From the NCBI RefSeq assembly GCF_004792655.1, contig NZ_SRZC01000001.1, forward strand, positions 1 to 64,000: a stretch of 64,000 nt of DNA, given 5' to 3'. Source of the DNA: Palleniella muris. GTDB lineage: Bacteria > Bacteroidota > Bacteroidia > Bacteroidales > Bacteroidaceae. The position numbers and the translations under genes were made by a program. The notes under the pieces were generated by a model, which searched no databases, was not told where the DNA came from, and saw only the letters and a list, made by a program, of their open reading frames with translations. Each line of letters begins with the position of its first letter. Position 1 is the stretch's first letter. Positions 27,043 to 37,804 of this stretch are shown piece after piece.

Positions 27043-27120
27043 AAAACGACCATCTGGTTTCATAACATATAGCAAGCAGTTTTTAAGGCAACATACCTAT
27101 GCCTGCCATGCCATAGGACT

Positions 27121-27741
27121 CTACATCTGCCCCGACTCCACAAGGCGGGCGCAACGTTCTATCTCGGCATCCTCGGGATTATTCTCCGGATCGTAAGTCT
27201 TCTTGAGTGACGCACCGAAAGTCCATGCAAAGACCTGATAGAGTCCGGCTTTCAACGGGCCGATGAAGGCGTTTATCAGTTCATAGCCTGAGGAATTGCA
27301 CTCACGGTGAACAAGTTTTATGAGGAGTTTTCCCTGTGCGAGTGTCAGTTTCCTCATCTTCGGAGTATACTGTTCCTTCACACCCTTCTCCACAAGTTTC
27401 AGATGCGCCTCACGCGCCTTCTTGTTCGGGAGCGTCTGCAAGTACTCGTAGGTCTCAAGCATCACATGCCTTACCTCCTTGGCGATAGGCAGCACCTTCT
27501 TGACATTGTACATCGTCCTTGTATAACGTTTCCTTTCCTTGGCGTTCTTGAACAGCTTCGGCGGATAGCAGTAGACCTTGTTCAGTTCCATGTACTGCAC
27601 CGAGTCGCCGTCAAGCATGATTTTGCTGACCTTCATCGTAGGGACGAAAGTCGGCGTTGTCTGCAACTGCCCACTGTCCTCCTGTGCGTGGACGGCGAGG
27701 GAGATTACCGCAAGGATTATTGTAATTATTGTTTTTCGCAT
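27121..27741 (-). CDS. DUF4294-type exported protein
   Basis: The 206-residue protein has a signal peptide (MRKTIITIILAVISLAVHAQ). A conserved-looking body follows: MLDGDSVQYMELNKVYCYPP, KNAKERKRYTRTMYNVKKVLPIAKEV and LTLAQGKLLIKLVHRECNSSGYELI. These features match the Bacteroidetes DUF4294 family by recollection; no function is established. It is likely periplasmic. It is the last gene of the minus-strand train that begins with leuS, 13 bp after the acyltransferase gene. Confidence 0.82.
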   Translation of the reverse strand: MRKTIITIILAVISLAVHAQEDSGQLQTTPTFVPTMKVSKIMLDGDSVQYMELNKVYCYPPKLFKNAKERKRYTRTMYNVKKVLPIAKEVRHVMLETYEYLQTLPNKKAREAHLKLVEKGVKEQYTPKMRKLTLAQGKLLIKLVHRECNSSGYELINAFIGPLKAGLYQVFAWTFGASLKKTYDPENNPEDAEIERCARLVESGQM

Positions 27742-27754
27742 CTTAGGGTGTTGT

Positions 27755-28699
27755 TTATGTTTGTGTTTTGAATAAATCTTTCTGTGCCGTGACGTGTGGC
27801 ATGAAGCGTTTCATAAGTGGTATTATGGCAAGATAGAGTGCCATGATGAGCAACAGTTCCTGCCAAAGCCCGATGTGCAGTGGTTGCAGCACGCGTATCA
27901 AAGGTTCATGGGTGACAAGCACCATTATGCTGTATCGCCCGATATACGAGAAATATGGCATGTTTCCAAGGCGTGTGCACAGTCGTATGAGGCATAGGAT
28001 GCCACATAAACCTACAATGTAGCATTGCAGGGCTTGCAAAGCAGGTTCTTCGGGATGATGCCAACCTGCAGCGAGGAATACCGGCAGCACGGTTGCCATT
28101 ACTTTCTTAGACAGCAACCGTTGCAGGTCATGGCTGCGGAATATATGCCCTGCTATGAAGAACGGCATATATGCAAGTGTTCTGTCAAGCGATGCCGGGA
28201 GCGTGAGGTGGCTGTCCGTGCAGAACAGGCTGCCTATGCAGCAAGCGAGGAGCAGCTGTGCCCATTCCTTTGGAACGGCTTTCCGCAGCCCATAGAAGAG
28301 GATGTTGCTCCAGAACAGTCCCCAAAGGAACCATAAAGGGATGTTAGGATATTTCGCATCCGGCATAAGGAACGCCCACAACAAAGACCGGTCTCCTCCG
28401 GTACTGAAGTGCATGTTGAAGAAACGTGTGCATATCACCGGCAGAAGAACGGATGTAGTGAGGTAAAAGAAAAGGAACGGAACAAGCAGTTTGTTGGTCT
28501 TCTTTACCGCAAACCGCATGAATCCACCGTAATCCTTGAAGAAGAATCCCGACAGGAAAAAATAGAGCGGCATCCTTATCAGTGAGAGGTAGCCGTCCGT
28601 CGGCAGTTCCACGTTGTACGCACCTTGCAGGTGATAGAGGACGACAAGCGTGATGCACAGCCCTTTGGCGAGGTCAAAGTATTTTATCCTTTCTGTCAT
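27755..28699 (-). CDS. Acyltransferase family 3 membrane protein
   Basis: The 314-residue integral membrane protein begins RIKYFDLAKGLCITLVVLYHLQGAY, the hallmark opening of the acyltransferase-3 (OafA/NodX) family, and has about nine or ten helices. FFFLSGFFFKDYG follows near residue 50. Members move acetyl or other acyl groups onto surface sugars. Its distance from the glycan cluster prevents naming a target. The gene lies 37 bp downstream of porZ. Confidence 0.88.
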   Translation of the reverse strand: MTERIKYFDLAKGLCITLVVLYHLQGAYNVELPTDGYLSLIRMPLYFFLSGFFFKDYGGFMRFAVKKTNKLLVPFLFFYLTTSVLLPVICTRFFNMHFSTGGDRSLLWAFLMPDAKYPNIPLWFLWGLFWSNILFYGLRKAVPKEWAQLLLACCIGSLFCTDSHLTLPASLDRTLAYMPFFIAGHIFRSHDLQRLLSKKVMATVLPVFLAAGWHHPEEPALQALQCYIVGLCGILCLIRLCTRLGNMPYFSYIGRYSIMVLVTHEPLIRVLQPLHIGLWQELLLIMALYLAIIPLMKRFMPHVTAQKDLFKTQT

Positions 28700-28736
28700 C
28701 TGTAGTCTTCTTTGTGTATGCCAGCCGTTCTTTCCG

Positions 28737-30866
28737 TTACCTTACTATGGCAATTTTTGTGACAATGCCCTTCTCGCCTTCCGGTGTTGCGGCATTGACC
28801 ATATAGATTCCCGACGCCACTTTCCTGCCTTTCATGTCGCATCCGTCCCATTGGTAGGAGCCTCCGGAGCATGTCCCTTCGTTGACAAGCTGTCCCGAGG
28901 CAGTGAGAATCTTCACCTGTGCGCCGGGAGTAAGCCCAACAACGGTAATCATGCCTGTATGCTCAGGTGTGACAGGGTTAGGGTATGCCCACACTGTCTC
29001 TTTTGCCATTCCTTCCGCATTGGCACTGCTGACATCGCCTTGATAGGTACACAGTCCGTTGGGTGTTGCAAAATATACCGTTCCTGTCTCATCATCGATA
29101 ATTATATCGTAGATTATATCCGAAAGAATCGGTGAGTTCTCGGTGGTGAAATGATGGATTTCTGTGTTGTTGTCGCTGCTTATCAAGTAGACCCCTGCTC
29201 CCGATGAGCCCATCCATTTTCGATTGGCAGCGTCAACGGCAATAGTCCTTATGGATACGCCCGCAAGGAGATAGTCGGCATAGTTCGTGCCGTCGTTGCG
29301 CGGAACCTTATGCTGTATGAACCATATATCGCCGTCACTACCGGCTGCATCCGCACGTGTGATGTAGAAAGGTCCGCCATCGGAAGCCACCCAGATGTTG
29401 CCTTCTTTGTCTTCCGTAAGGTCGAAAATCAGGTTGCATGCGATTGTCGTGCCGTCCTCATTGACGAAATTGTTGAACCATGTCAGACTGTTGTTGCGCC
29501 AATCATAACGGTAAACGACATGTTTACCCCACTGGTTATTGTTCCACCACAAGTATCCGTTGGTAGGGCTGACGAAAGCACTCTGCGCATCGACATTGTA
29601 TTCTGTGGACATGGAGATACCCTGCTGTGGGAAAGACTGCGAGTTACCGTCACGGGAGAATCGCACCACCGGAATACTGCTCCATCCGTTCATTGCCCAA
29701 AGGTTATTGTCGCGGTCGTAAGTCATGGAGCAGACGGCAGAGCGGTGAAGCTCTACATCTGATACACCTGACAGTGCACTGTTCCCGGAGTTATAGGCTT
29801 TGACGGGAATATAATCCCTATATTCGTAAAGTCCAGAGCCGGCACCCACCCAGAAATGGTTCTTGTCCAAAGGGTCGAACGCCATGCAGTTGGCGTGGAC
29901 ATAGTCATACCCCGTCATCTTGCCGGGGTCGGCAAGCTTACTCCATGAGTTTCCGTCATAAGTCTGTACACAGCCCGGGAAATCTTTAAGGCTAAAGCCG
30001 TAGCTGAAATTGCCACATGTGCCGAAGAGTCTGTTGTCATGGAGATAGAGACGCCAAAACCTGTTCGACAAAGGTCCGTCAGGCACCACACCGCTGCTTG
30101 TCTGTTGCATCGTGCCATATTCATCCTCCTCGTATCGTGCGAGCTTTCCTTCGGAGTCGTTTCCCCAATAGCAGTTGTTCTTGTTGTCATGGAAGAGTGT
30201 GCCGAAAGCGTTGGAAAGGTTCTTGGATGGTTTCAGAGTGCTCCAATCCTCGCCACTGTCTGTCCATGAGTCCTTATTGAGCAGATTGCTGCTTAACGGT
30301 GCGCGCTTCACTCCTTTTTCTGTCAAGGCATAAATATATGTAGAGTTCACAAAAGCATCATTGACCTTTATGCCAAGGTTGTATGTATCGACGACATATT
30401 CTTCGACGACATCGAACTTCATAATGCCGAATCCTGTGCAGATGTATGCATGCTGCCCGAATACACATATATTATATATTGTCTTGTCGCCTGTCATCTG
30501 TTTGTCGGCAAGGTCTGTGAATGTCCTGACATCCTTGTCAGCGGTCAGCAGGTCTATCTTGTTGTTTTCGTAAGCCACTATCAGCCTTTTTGCCATTTCA
30601 CACCATGCTATCCGCTCTATGCCACTGCTTGAAAGGCATCCTCCGTCAAGTGAAGACAAGACATTGTCCTTATAGTAAGTCGTCAGGGAGTTGTCGGAAA
30701 GGTGCAGGGAATAGAGGCTTCCGGAGGCAAGCGCAAAGACATCCGTGCCGGCGGACTCCACCTGCGTGATGTTGTAGTAGCTTTGGTAGAGAGTCCACTT
30801 CCCTATCTCTTCGGCTGCCGCCGTAAGCGATAGGACGGTAAGGATGGATAGGAGGATTCGTCTCAT
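28737..30866 (-). CDS. porZ: PorZ-like type IX secretion protein
   Basis: The 709-residue exported protein has a signal peptide (MRRILLSILTVLSLTAAA) and a long run of beta-propeller repeats, for example ITQVESAGTDVFALASGSLYSLHLSDNSLTTY, NICVFGQHAYICTGFGIMKFD and LTEDKEGNIWVASDGGPFYITR. It ends with a beta-sandwich (WAYPNPVTPEHTGMITV to YMVNAATPEGEKGIVTKIAIVR) of the type IX sorting-signal type. Two propellers plus this domain is the layout of P. gingivalis PorZ, part of the surface attachment complex that links cargo to anionic LPS. It implies a working type IX system, supported by porG at 58961. A two-component propeller sensor is excluded because no kinase domain follows. Confidence 0.87.
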   Translation of the reverse strand: MRRILLSILTVLSLTAAAEEIGKWTLYQSYYNITQVESAGTDVFALASGSLYSLHLSDNSLTTYYKDNVLSSLDGGCLSSSGIERIAWCEMAKRLIVAYENNKIDLLTADKDVRTFTDLADKQMTGDKTIYNICVFGQHAYICTGFGIMKFDVVEEYVVDTYNLGIKVNDAFVNSTYIYALTEKGVKRAPLSSNLLNKDSWTDSGEDWSTLKPSKNLSNAFGTLFHDNKNNCYWGNDSEGKLARYEEDEYGTMQQTSSGVVPDGPLSNRFWRLYLHDNRLFGTCGNFSYGFSLKDFPGCVQTYDGNSWSKLADPGKMTGYDYVHANCMAFDPLDKNHFWVGAGSGLYEYRDYIPVKAYNSGNSALSGVSDVELHRSAVCSMTYDRDNNLWAMNGWSSIPVVRFSRDGNSQSFPQQGISMSTEYNVDAQSAFVSPTNGYLWWNNNQWGKHVVYRYDWRNNSLTWFNNFVNEDGTTIACNLIFDLTEDKEGNIWVASDGGPFYITRADAAGSDGDIWFIQHKVPRNDGTNYADYLLAGVSIRTIAVDAANRKWMGSSGAGVYLISSDNNTEIHHFTTENSPILSDIIYDIIIDDETGTVYFATPNGLCTYQGDVSSANAEGMAKETVWAYPNPVTPEHTGMITVVGLTPGAQVKILTASGQLVNEGTCSGGSYQWDGCDMKGRKVASGIYMVNAATPEGEKGIVTKIAIVR

Positions 30867-30907
30867 GGTAGTTTATTTTTATGGAATGGTGTCAGGGAAT
30901 GAAGCCG

Positions 30908-31822
30908 TCAGTCTGTTATTCCGCCCTTGTCTATCTGTTCCTGCAGGGCGTTGTTTATGGCTGTGCGCTGTTCATCCTTGAACCATCCCCACTTATTGAA
31001 ATACTTGCAGATGCTGAATATATGCACAAGGAGGAGATGCAGGCTGTGCCTTGAGCCACGGCTGAACTTATGGTAGACCGGCACTTTCGGATAATAGAGG
31101 GTCTTGTACCTCTCATTCATGCGCCGTGAGATGTCGATGTCCTCACCATATAGGAAGAAATGCTCATCAAACATGTTTATCTCCTGTATCGCGGACATGC
31201 GGAAGAACATGAAGCAGCCGGACAGGAATGGCACGTTTAGCACCATATTGAAGCCGGAATACTCCAGTTCAAAACGGCGGTTGCGCTTGTTGATGATGAA
31301 TTTCGGCAGACATAGCCGTCCGAACATGTCAAACGGTGTCGGAAGCATCTTCGCAAGACGCTGTATCTCACCGTTAGGATAAAGCACTTTAGGCATCATC
31401 TGACCAACATCCCTATGCTTGTCCATATACTTTTTCAGTTCCGGTATCACTCTCGGTCCGAACCATATATCGGGGTTCACCACAAGATGATACTCGCTGC
31501 CTATGCTCAATGCTTTCCGCATAGCGAAATTATGTCCGCCTCCATAGCCGTTGTTGTCATGGCGGAAATAGAGGAGCTGCATGCCCGCCTCGACACGCTT
31601 CTGCAGTTCCGGCTCACCTGTAAGGACACGTTTGGCAAACTGCTTCAGCTCCGCCTCAAGCTGCATCATGTGCTCCGAATGGTCAATGATATATATGACA
31701 TCCACCGGTGATGCGAAGAGACTTCGCAACACCGGCTCTATGTCAAGGAAATGGTGGTCGTAAGTAACTACTGACGCTGTAATCATCGGTCTTTTCTTTT
31801 CTGTGTTCTCATAGCTGTTCAT
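30908..31822 (-). CDS. Glycosyltransferase family 2 (rhamnosyltransferase-like)
   Basis: The 304-residue GT-A enzyme has ITASVVTYDHHFLDIEPVLRSL, YGGGHNFAMRKAL, VVNPDIWFGPRVIPEL (an Asp in the DxD position) and FFLYGEDIDISRRMN, the last being the acidic acceptor-side motif common in rhamnosyltransferase-like GT2 enzymes. ATG 31822 is used; the codon just upstream is TTG and adds nothing. It lies 13 bp after the YitT-RdgB stop and 41 bp before porZ, so it is part of the same train. Confidence 0.9.
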   Translation of the reverse strand: MNSYENTEKKRPMITASVVTYDHHFLDIEPVLRSLFASPVDVIYIIDHSEHMMQLEAELKQFAKRVLTGEPELQKRVEAGMQLLYFRHDNNGYGGGHNFAMRKALSIGSEYHLVVNPDIWFGPRVIPELKKYMDKHRDVGQMMPKVLYPNGEIQRLAKMLPTPFDMFGRLCLPKFIINKRNRRFELEYSGFNMVLNVPFLSGCFMFFRMSAIQEINMFDEHFFLYGEDIDISRRMNERYKTLYYPKVPVYHKFSRGSRHSLHLLLVHIFSICKYFNKWGWFKDEQRTAINNALQEQIDKGGITD

Positions 31823-31835
31823 CAACCATGCCTTG

Positions 31836-33359
31836 TTATTTCAGTAGGAAACCGGCGAGTTTCTCTGTCGCCAGGGCACGGTGTGAGATGCGGTTCTTAA
31901 TGCCCCCCCCAAGTTCTGCGAAAGACTTGTCATAGCCTTCAGGTTGGAACACAGGGTCATAGCCGAAACCCTCCGTACCGTGCTTCTCAGTAAGGATTGA
32001 GCCATTGATGATTCCATCAAAGAAATACTCCTTACCTTTATATATAAGAGCTATAGAGGTGCGGAAGCGTGCCTTGCGGTTCTCCTTGCCGTCAAGCTTA
32101 TAAAGGAGTTTGCGCATGTTCGCCTGTGAATCGTGGTCAGCACCTACAAGAGGGTCGTTGTAATCTGCATCCTCGATATTGGCATAGCGTGCAGAGTAGA
32201 CTCCCGGTGCTCCGCCAAGGGCATCAACCTCAAGACCTGTGTCATCGGCGAAACAGTCAAAGCCGTAGTATTTATTGACATAGCGTGCTTTTTCCAAAGC
32301 ATTCTCTTCAAGCGTGTCATGAGTCTCCGGCAGTTCGGCATTGCATCCCACTTCCTTCAGTGAGCGTATCTCAAACCTATCGCCAAGTATGCTGCGCACC
32401 TCAGCAAGTTTGTTCTTGCTGTTGGTGGCGAAGACAAGTATCGGTTTCTGGTTCTTGACCTTTGTCTTCATGGTCTCAAACCCCTCGCCATAAACTCCGA
32501 GGGCATTTGTCACGGAGACAAAACAGAATGGGTCGACAGACTGTATTGCTCGCATGATAGTCTCGGCATAGCGCCTACTGCACACACACATCACGACATT
32601 GCGCTCAGACTTCGTGTACCAGCCTTCTCCAGACAGCACCGTAACTCCGAAACCTTCTTCTGCTATGCGGTCAGCTATGGCGGAATAGTTGCGTGAGAAG
32701 ACCTTGAACTCCACTGCCTGGCAGAGTTTTCGCATGAAATAGTCGAGTGTCATGGCTGCCACCACAAGGAGTATGAAGCCGAATATAATACGCTGCACAT
32801 CATGGAAAATGAAATAGCTGCTGCTGACAATGATGATATCGCAAATCATCATCATCTGTCCCAAGGAGACATTCATGTACTTGTTGACAATGGCAATGAT
32901 TATGTCAGTTCCTCCGGTGGAGCCGTTGTTATAGAAACAGATTGCAAGTCCGAGACCTTCCAAGATACCCGACAGCACGCACGCCATGAACAGTTCGTTG
33001 CCGAGAATCTGCGGCAATTGGTGAGTAACGGGGTCTCTCAGAAGAGGGTCAAGGACTGTCAGCCACATCGTGATACTGCCAAAGCCGAAAAGCGACTTGA
33101 TACAGAAATTAAGTCCGAGAATCCTTGCTCCGAAAAGTAAGAAAGTGATGTTTATCAGTGCGTAGCTTATCGGCACCTGCAGTCCTGTGGCATAGTAAAT
33201 CAAAGCAGAGATACCCGCCACACCGCCTGTGGTAAGCTGATACGGGAGCATGAACAGCTCAACACCAATAGCGTACATGAATGTGCCCACAAGAACCATG
33301 AAGTAGTCGTGCACTTCCTTCAGGATTCTTTTCTTGTTCAACATTTCCTTGGTCAACAT
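31836..33359 (-). CDS. Fusion of YitT-family membrane protein and RdgB/HAM1 NTP pyrophosphatase
   Basis: The 507-residue frame joins two proteins that are normally separate. Residues 1 to about 312 are a YitT protein: membrane helices ([54 protein letters not shown]) and a DUF2179 domain ([28 protein letters not shown]). From about residue 313 it is a complete RdgB-like ITP/XTP pyrophosphatase: [55 protein letters not shown] and [10 protein letters not shown]. The join is [16 protein letters not shown], and ATG in MKTKVKNQ could serve as an internal start for a separate RdgB. A G8 run encodes GGG near the C terminus. Genetic fusion or loss of a stop in this strain are both possible. Confidence 0.85.
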   Translation of the reverse strand: MLTKEMLNKKRILKEVHDYFMVLVGTFMYAIGVELFMLPYQLTTGGVAGISALIYYATGLQVPISYALINITFLLFGARILGLNFCIKSLFGFGSITMWLTVLDPLLRDPVTHQLPQILGNELFMACVLSGILEGLGLAICFYNNGSTGGTDIIIAIVNKYMNVSLGQMMMICDIIIVSSSYFIFHDVQRIIFGFILLVVAAMTLDYFMRKLCQAVEFKVFSRNYSAIADRIAEEGFGVTVLSGEGWYTKSERNVVMCVCSRRYAETIMRAIQSVDPFCFVSVTNALGVYGEGFETMKTKVKNQKPILVFATNSKNKLAEVRSILGDRFEIRSLKEVGCNAELPETHDTLEENALEKARYVNKYYGFDCFADDTGLEVDALGGAPGVYSARYANIEDADYNDPLVGADHDSQANMRKLLYKLDGKENRKARFRTSIALIYKGKEYFFDGIINGSILTEKHGTEGFGYDPVFQPEGYDKSFAELGGGIKNRISHRALATEKLAGFLLK

Positions 33360-33450
33360 AACCGGTTGTTTTTATTGTTTTGTCTTTTTGGAAAAGAGGA
33401 AAGGATGCCAAAGCAACCTTTCCGTTCTTGTTTCTTTATCAGGTTACAAC

Positions 33451-33500
33451 ATGATGCATCATGATTAATCATGACAAACCATGACAACCTCAGCGCATCA
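33451..33500 (+). repeat. 10-bp-phased ATGA repeat, spacer copy 2
   Basis: ATGATGCATC, ATGATTAATC, ATGACAAACC and ATGACAACCT are consecutive 10-nt units, and ATGACAAC recurs at 33499. They occupy the spacer between leuS and the YitT-RdgB gene. The array resembles the one at 22807-22846. Confidence 0.8.
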
Positions 33501-33506
33501 TGACAA

Positions 33507-36344
33507 CTATTTCACCACAATGTTTATGATTCTTCCAGGCACAACGATGATTTTGACAATCTGCTTGCCGTCAGTGTATCGTGCCGTGCGCTCATCAGCA
33601 AGAGCCGCCTTCTCAGCGTCCTCCTTGGAAATGCCCGCAGGAAGCTGGATGGTGAAGCGTGTCTTTCCGCAGAACTGCACAGGCATTGTTATCTCTGAAT
33701 CAACCATCTTCTTCTCGTCCCATACAGGCCACTGTGCATCACAGACAGTGGTTGTCTCGCCAAGAGCAGCCCACAATTCCTCGGCGATATGAGGAGCGAA
33801 AGGCGCAAGAAGGATGACAAGCTCTTTCAAGACAGCCTTGTCACGGCATTTTGAGAGTTCACCGACAGCAATCATGAATGCAGCAATTGATGTGTTGTAA
33901 GAGAACTGCTCGATGTCCTGTGTCACTTTCTTTATGAGCTTGTGCAGAGACTTCTCCTGCTCGGCAGTCGCTTTTGCCTCAGCGTCAGGCATGAAATTGC
34001 CCTCACGGTCATAGAAAAGTCCCCAGAACTTCTTCAGGAAGCGGTGGCATCCGTCTATGCCGTTGGTGTCCCATGGCTTGGACTGCTCGACAGGGCCGAG
34101 GAACATCTCGTAAAGACGCAGTGTGTCAGCACCATATTTCTCGACAATCATGTCAGGGTTGACAACATTGTACATGGACTTTGACATCTTCTCCACAGCC
34201 CATCCGCAGACATACTTTCCTTCATCGTTAAGTATGAATTCCGCATCGTTGTACTCCGGACGCCATGCCTTGAAAGCCTCAACGTCAAGGACATCGCCCG
34301 AAACGATGTTCACATCCACATGGATTGGTGTGACATCCAAGCCTTCTTTCTTGTCAAAAGACACAAAAGTGTTGGTGTCCTTTATGCGGTAAACAAAGTT
34401 TGAGCGTCCCTGAATCATGCCCTGATTGACAAGTTTCTTGAACGGCTCCTCCTGCTTTGACACACCGAGGTCGAAGAGGAACTTGTTCCAGAAGCGTGAA
34501 TAGATGAGATGACCTGTGGCATGCTCCGAACCGCCGACATAGAGGTCTACATTCTGCCAGTAGCTTGCAGCATTCTCGCTGACAAGGCACTCGCTGTTCT
34601 TCGGATCCATATAGCGGAGGTAATATGCAGAAGAACCTGCAAAACCTGGCATGGTATACAGTTCGATAGGGAACACAGTCTTCTCGTCCACAAGAGCCTT
34701 GTCGACAATCTTCTTGTTCGCCTCATCCCACGCCCACAACTGTGCATTGCCCAAAGGCGGCTCACCTGTGGCAGTAGGCTTGAAGTCCTTCACCTGCGGA
34801 AGCTCGATAGGGAGACATTCCTCATGTATCATTGTCGGCACACCGTTCTTGTAATACACAGGGAACGGCTCGCCCCAATATCTCTGACGGGAGAAGATGG
34901 CGTCACGCAGACGATAGTTCACCTTCACACGTCCGAGGTTATGCTCGGAGACAAACTTCTTGGTGGCAGCGATAGCCTCCTTGATTGTCATGCCGTTAAG
35001 TGAGAATCCTTCGAATGCAGTCTTTCCCGGCATTGGGGAGTTCATCACGATACCCTCTTTCGCATCATAAGACTCCTCACTCACATCCGCACCTTCGACA
35101 AGTGGGATTATAGGCAGATTGAAATGCTTAGCGAAAGCATAGTCGCGTGAGTCATGGGCAGGGACAGCCATAATAGCTCCTGTACCATAACCTGCAAGCA
35201 CATATTCTGAGATGTAAATCGGACATTTGTCACCGGTGATAGGGTTTATTCCGTATGCTCCGGAGAACACACCTGTCACAGTATGGTCTATCATGCGCTC
35301 ACGCTCCGTGCGGCTCTTCACATACTTTATGTACTCCTCTACCTCTGCCTTCTTGTCCTCTGTGGTGACAAGACTGACAAGGTCACTCTCAGGAGCGAGG
35401 ACAAAGAATGTCACACCGAACATTGTGTCGGCGCGTGTGGTGAAGATTGTGAAACCATTCTCCGTTCCGTCAACCTTTATCTGTACCTCTGTGCCTTCGC
35501 TTCTGCCAATCCAATTGCGCTGTGTCTCCTTGATTGACTCGCTCCACTCCACAGTCTCAAGACCGTCAAGCAGCCTTTGGCTGTATGCAGAGACACGGAG
35601 ACACCATTGGCGCATCTTCTTCTGCTCCACAGGGAATCCGCCGCGGACAGACACTCCGTCGACAACCTCGTCATTGGCAAGCACAGTTCCGAGACCGGCA
35701 CACCAGTTGACCATTGTCTCACCCATAAAGGCGATGCGGTAGTTCATGAGGATGTCGGACTTTTCCTTCTCTGTCTTTGCGTTCCACTCCTCAGCAGTGA
35801 ACGACATTTCCTCACTGCAAGCAACATTCAGCCCCTCTGTGCCTTTTACAGCGAAAGCCGCCTCCAATTCAGAGATAGGACGTGCCTGCTGGGAAGCGTT
35901 GCAATAGTAGCTGTCAAACATCTTTTGGAAAGCCCACTGCGTCCAATGGTAGTAATCCGGAGTGCAGGTGCGTATCTCACGGCTCCAGTCAAAGCAGAAG
36001 CCTATCTTGTCAAGCTGTTCGCGGTAGCGGCCGATGTTGTCGAAAGTTGTCTTCTCAGGATGCTGCCCTGTCTGTATGGCATACTGCTCTGCAGGAAGAC
36101 CGTAGGCGTCGTAGCCCATAGGGTTGAGTACATTGAAGCCCTGCAGGCGCTTGAAGCGTGCATAGATGTCACTGGCGATATATCCCAGCGGATGACCGAC
36201 ATGGAGTCCCGCTCCCGAAGGATAAGGGAACATGTTGAGCACATAAAATTTCTTCTTGTTCTCATCCTCGCAGACCTTGTAAGTGTTGTTCTTCACCCAT
36301 TCCGCCTGCCATTTTTTCTCGATTTCTCTGAAGTTATATTCCAT
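33507..36344 (-). CDS. leuS: Leucyl-tRNA synthetase
   Basis: The 945-residue class Ia synthetase charges tRNA-Leu. The HIGH motif is HVGH (residues 48-51, in [16 protein letters not shown]) and KMSKS is at about 719-723 ([16 protein letters not shown]). A CP1 editing domain is present between them ([36 protein letters not shown]). It is longer than E. coli LeuS (860 residues), as is common in Bacteroidetes. It is the first gene of the train leading to porZ and has a near-consensus promoter at 36488-36519. Confidence 0.97.
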   Translation of the reverse strand: MEYNFREIEKKWQAEWVKNNTYKVCEDENKKKFYVLNMFPYPSGAGLHVGHPLGYIASDIYARFKRLQGFNVLNPMGYDAYGLPAEQYAIQTGQHPEKTTFDNIGRYREQLDKIGFCFDWSREIRTCTPDYYHWTQWAFQKMFDSYYCNASQQARPISELEAAFAVKGTEGLNVACSEEMSFTAEEWNAKTEKEKSDILMNYRIAFMGETMVNWCAGLGTVLANDEVVDGVSVRGGFPVEQKKMRQWCLRVSAYSQRLLDGLETVEWSESIKETQRNWIGRSEGTEVQIKVDGTENGFTIFTTRADTMFGVTFFVLAPESDLVSLVTTEDKKAEVEEYIKYVKSRTERERMIDHTVTGVFSGAYGINPITGDKCPIYISEYVLAGYGTGAIMAVPAHDSRDYAFAKHFNLPIIPLVEGADVSEESYDAKEGIVMNSPMPGKTAFEGFSLNGMTIKEAIAATKKFVSEHNLGRVKVNYRLRDAIFSRQRYWGEPFPVYYKNGVPTMIHEECLPIELPQVKDFKPTATGEPPLGNAQLWAWDEANKKIVDKALVDEKTVFPIELYTMPGFAGSSAYYLRYMDPKNSECLVSENAASYWQNVDLYVGGSEHATGHLIYSRFWNKFLFDLGVSKQEEPFKKLVNQGMIQGRSNFVYRIKDTNTFVSFDKKEGLDVTPIHVDVNIVSGDVLDVEAFKAWRPEYNDAEFILNDEGKYVCGWAVEKMSKSMYNVVNPDMIVEKYGADTLRLYEMFLGPVEQSKPWDTNGIDGCHRFLKKFWGLFYDREGNFMPDAEAKATAEQEKSLHKLIKKVTQDIEQFSYNTSIAAFMIAVGELSKCRDKAVLKELVILLAPFAPHIAEELWAALGETTTVCDAQWPVWDEKKMVDSEITMPVQFCGKTRFTIQLPAGISKEDAEKAALADERTARYTDGKQIVKIIVVPGRIINIVVK

Positions 36345-36487
36345 TGCTTTTGTTTTGTTGTTTTCGCATTACGGTTGCAGGAAGCCACCCAACGGCACAC
36401 GCGTCATCGCTTGTGGCAGTCCCCGAAAAGGCACATCCCCGTTATAAACGATAACGGCAATGCACCTTGTTTATTTTATAATCTGTG

Positions 36488-36519
36488 CAAAAGTACAAAA
36501 AAATATGCAATAATACAAC
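36488..36519 (-). promoter_or_regulatory. Promoter of leuS
   Basis: On the minus strand GTTG (36516-36519) and TACTTTTG (36488-36495) are 20 bp apart, with one mismatch to the -33 box. The predicted leader before leuS is long, about 135-140 nt, which leaves room for regulation. Confidence 0.6.
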
Positions 36520-36609
36520 CTTTTGCGCAAATATCTTGCGACACACTCTTCATGGCAATCCCCAAACAGACTGTGCTGCCTGACCACATATCTTTACCCC
36601 AAAAGCATT

Positions 36610-37557
36610 TCAAAGAGGGTAGTTTTCAAAGTCATAAAGCTCAGTGGAGAGATAGCGTTCGCCTGTATCAGGCAACAACACAACAATCTTCTTGCCACTG
36701 TTCTCCGGACGCTTGGCAACCTCCGTAGCGGCATAAAGAGCTGCACCTGAGGATATTCCGACAAGCAGTCCTTCCTTTGCGGCAACCTCTCGCCCTGCAA
36801 GGATTGCGGCATCGTTCTCCACATCAAGCACTTCGTCGACAAGAGTAGCGTCATAAATCTTCGGCACAAAGTTCGCCCCAATGCCCTGAATCTTATGCGG
36901 ACCGCTCTGGCCACCGTTAAGTATAGGCGAGGATGCTGGCTCCACAGCGACAATCTTTACAGAAGACTTCCGCTCTTTCAGGTATTTCGCCACACCGGAA
37001 ATGGTTCCGCCCGTGCCAACTCCTGCCACAAAGATGTCCACTTCGCCATCCGTCTGCTGCCATATCTCCGGACCGGTCGTAGCATAATGGCGTGCCGGAT
37101 TTGCCGGATTCTCAAACTGCTGAAGGATAATGCTGCCGGGAATGCTGTCACGAAGTTCCTCCGCCGCACGCACAGCACCAGACATGCCGTCCTTTCCCGC
37201 TGTCAGGCACACTTCCGCACCATAGGCTTTGACAAGGTTACGGCGCTCGACACTCATCGTCTCTGGCATGGTGAGAATCAGTTTGTAACCTTTCACGGCT
37301 GCGACAAGTGCAAGCCCCACACCGGTGTTTCCGCTTGTAGGTTCGATGATTGTTGCACCGGGCTGCAGCAGTCCTTTGCGCTCTGCATCCTCTATCATGG
37401 CGAGGGCAATACGGTCCTTCACACTTCCCCCCGGATTGAAATACTCTATCTTGGCGACAAGTGGCACGGAAAGCCCTTTCGCCATGGAAAATTTGTTGAG
37501 TTCGAGAAGAGGGGTACTTCCGATAAGCTCTGTCAGTTGTTTTGCAATCTTTGTCAT
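36610..37557 (-). CDS. cysK: Cysteine synthase A (O-acetylserine sulfhydrylase)
   Basis: The 315-residue PLP enzyme makes L-cysteine from O-acetylserine and sulfide. The PLP lysine is Lys47 ([11 protein letters not shown]), the substrate loop is TSGNTGVG (74-81) and the phosphate-binding region is [15 protein letters not shown]. The ATG at 37557 is chosen over upstream in-frame starts since [20 protein letters not shown] is the family N terminus and a consensus promoter lies at 37601-37632. Monocistronic. Confidence 0.96.
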   Translation of the reverse strand: MTKIAKQLTELIGSTPLLELNKFSMAKGLSVPLVAKIEYFNPGGSVKDRIALAMIEDAERKGLLQPGATIIEPTSGNTGVGLALVAAVKGYKLILTMPETMSVERRNLVKAYGAEVCLTAGKDGMSGAVRAAEELRDSIPGSIILQQFENPANPARHYATTGPEIWQQTDGEVDIFVAGVGTGGTISGVAKYLKERKSSVKIVAVEPASSPILNGGQSGPHKIQGIGANFVPKIYDATLVDEVLDVENDAAILAGREVAAKEGLLVGISSGAALYAATEVAKRPENSGKKIVVLLPDTGERYLSTELYDFENYPL

Positions 37558-37600
37558 AGTCAAATGCCTTTTTAATGATTCACAAATAGTTTTCCTCATG

Positions 37601-37632
37601 CAAAGATACAAACTTTGCTACTACATTCCAAA
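37601..37632 (-). promoter_or_regulatory. Consensus promoter of cysK
   Basis: On the minus strand TTTG (37629-37632) and TATCTTTG (37601-37608) are 20 bp apart, an exact -33/-7 match. The start codon is about 40 nt downstream. Confidence 0.78.
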
Positions 37633-37804
37633 TTCATTTTCAACGTAAAACACCTACGGAATGCTGACAAATGGACAGGCAACACCATGCTTGTCCTTAG
37701 AAAAACCAACAAAAACAGCGTAAAACCACCGATTACCATGTCCCGAGCAATACAAAACAGACTGACAGGCTTTTACGCTAACTTTTCTAAAAAATGTTGA
37801 AATT

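Noticed and set aside
26945-27045. Hairpins at locus B as plain bidirectional terminators only
   Set aside because: They may end transcription, but the GTAAC words shared with three other loci show that they belong to a dispersed repeat family, so they are listed as repeats.
35577-36728. Plus-strand open frame of 383 codons opposite leuS
   Set aside because: Antisense shadow of a conserved synthetase; composition and lack of motifs argue against coding.
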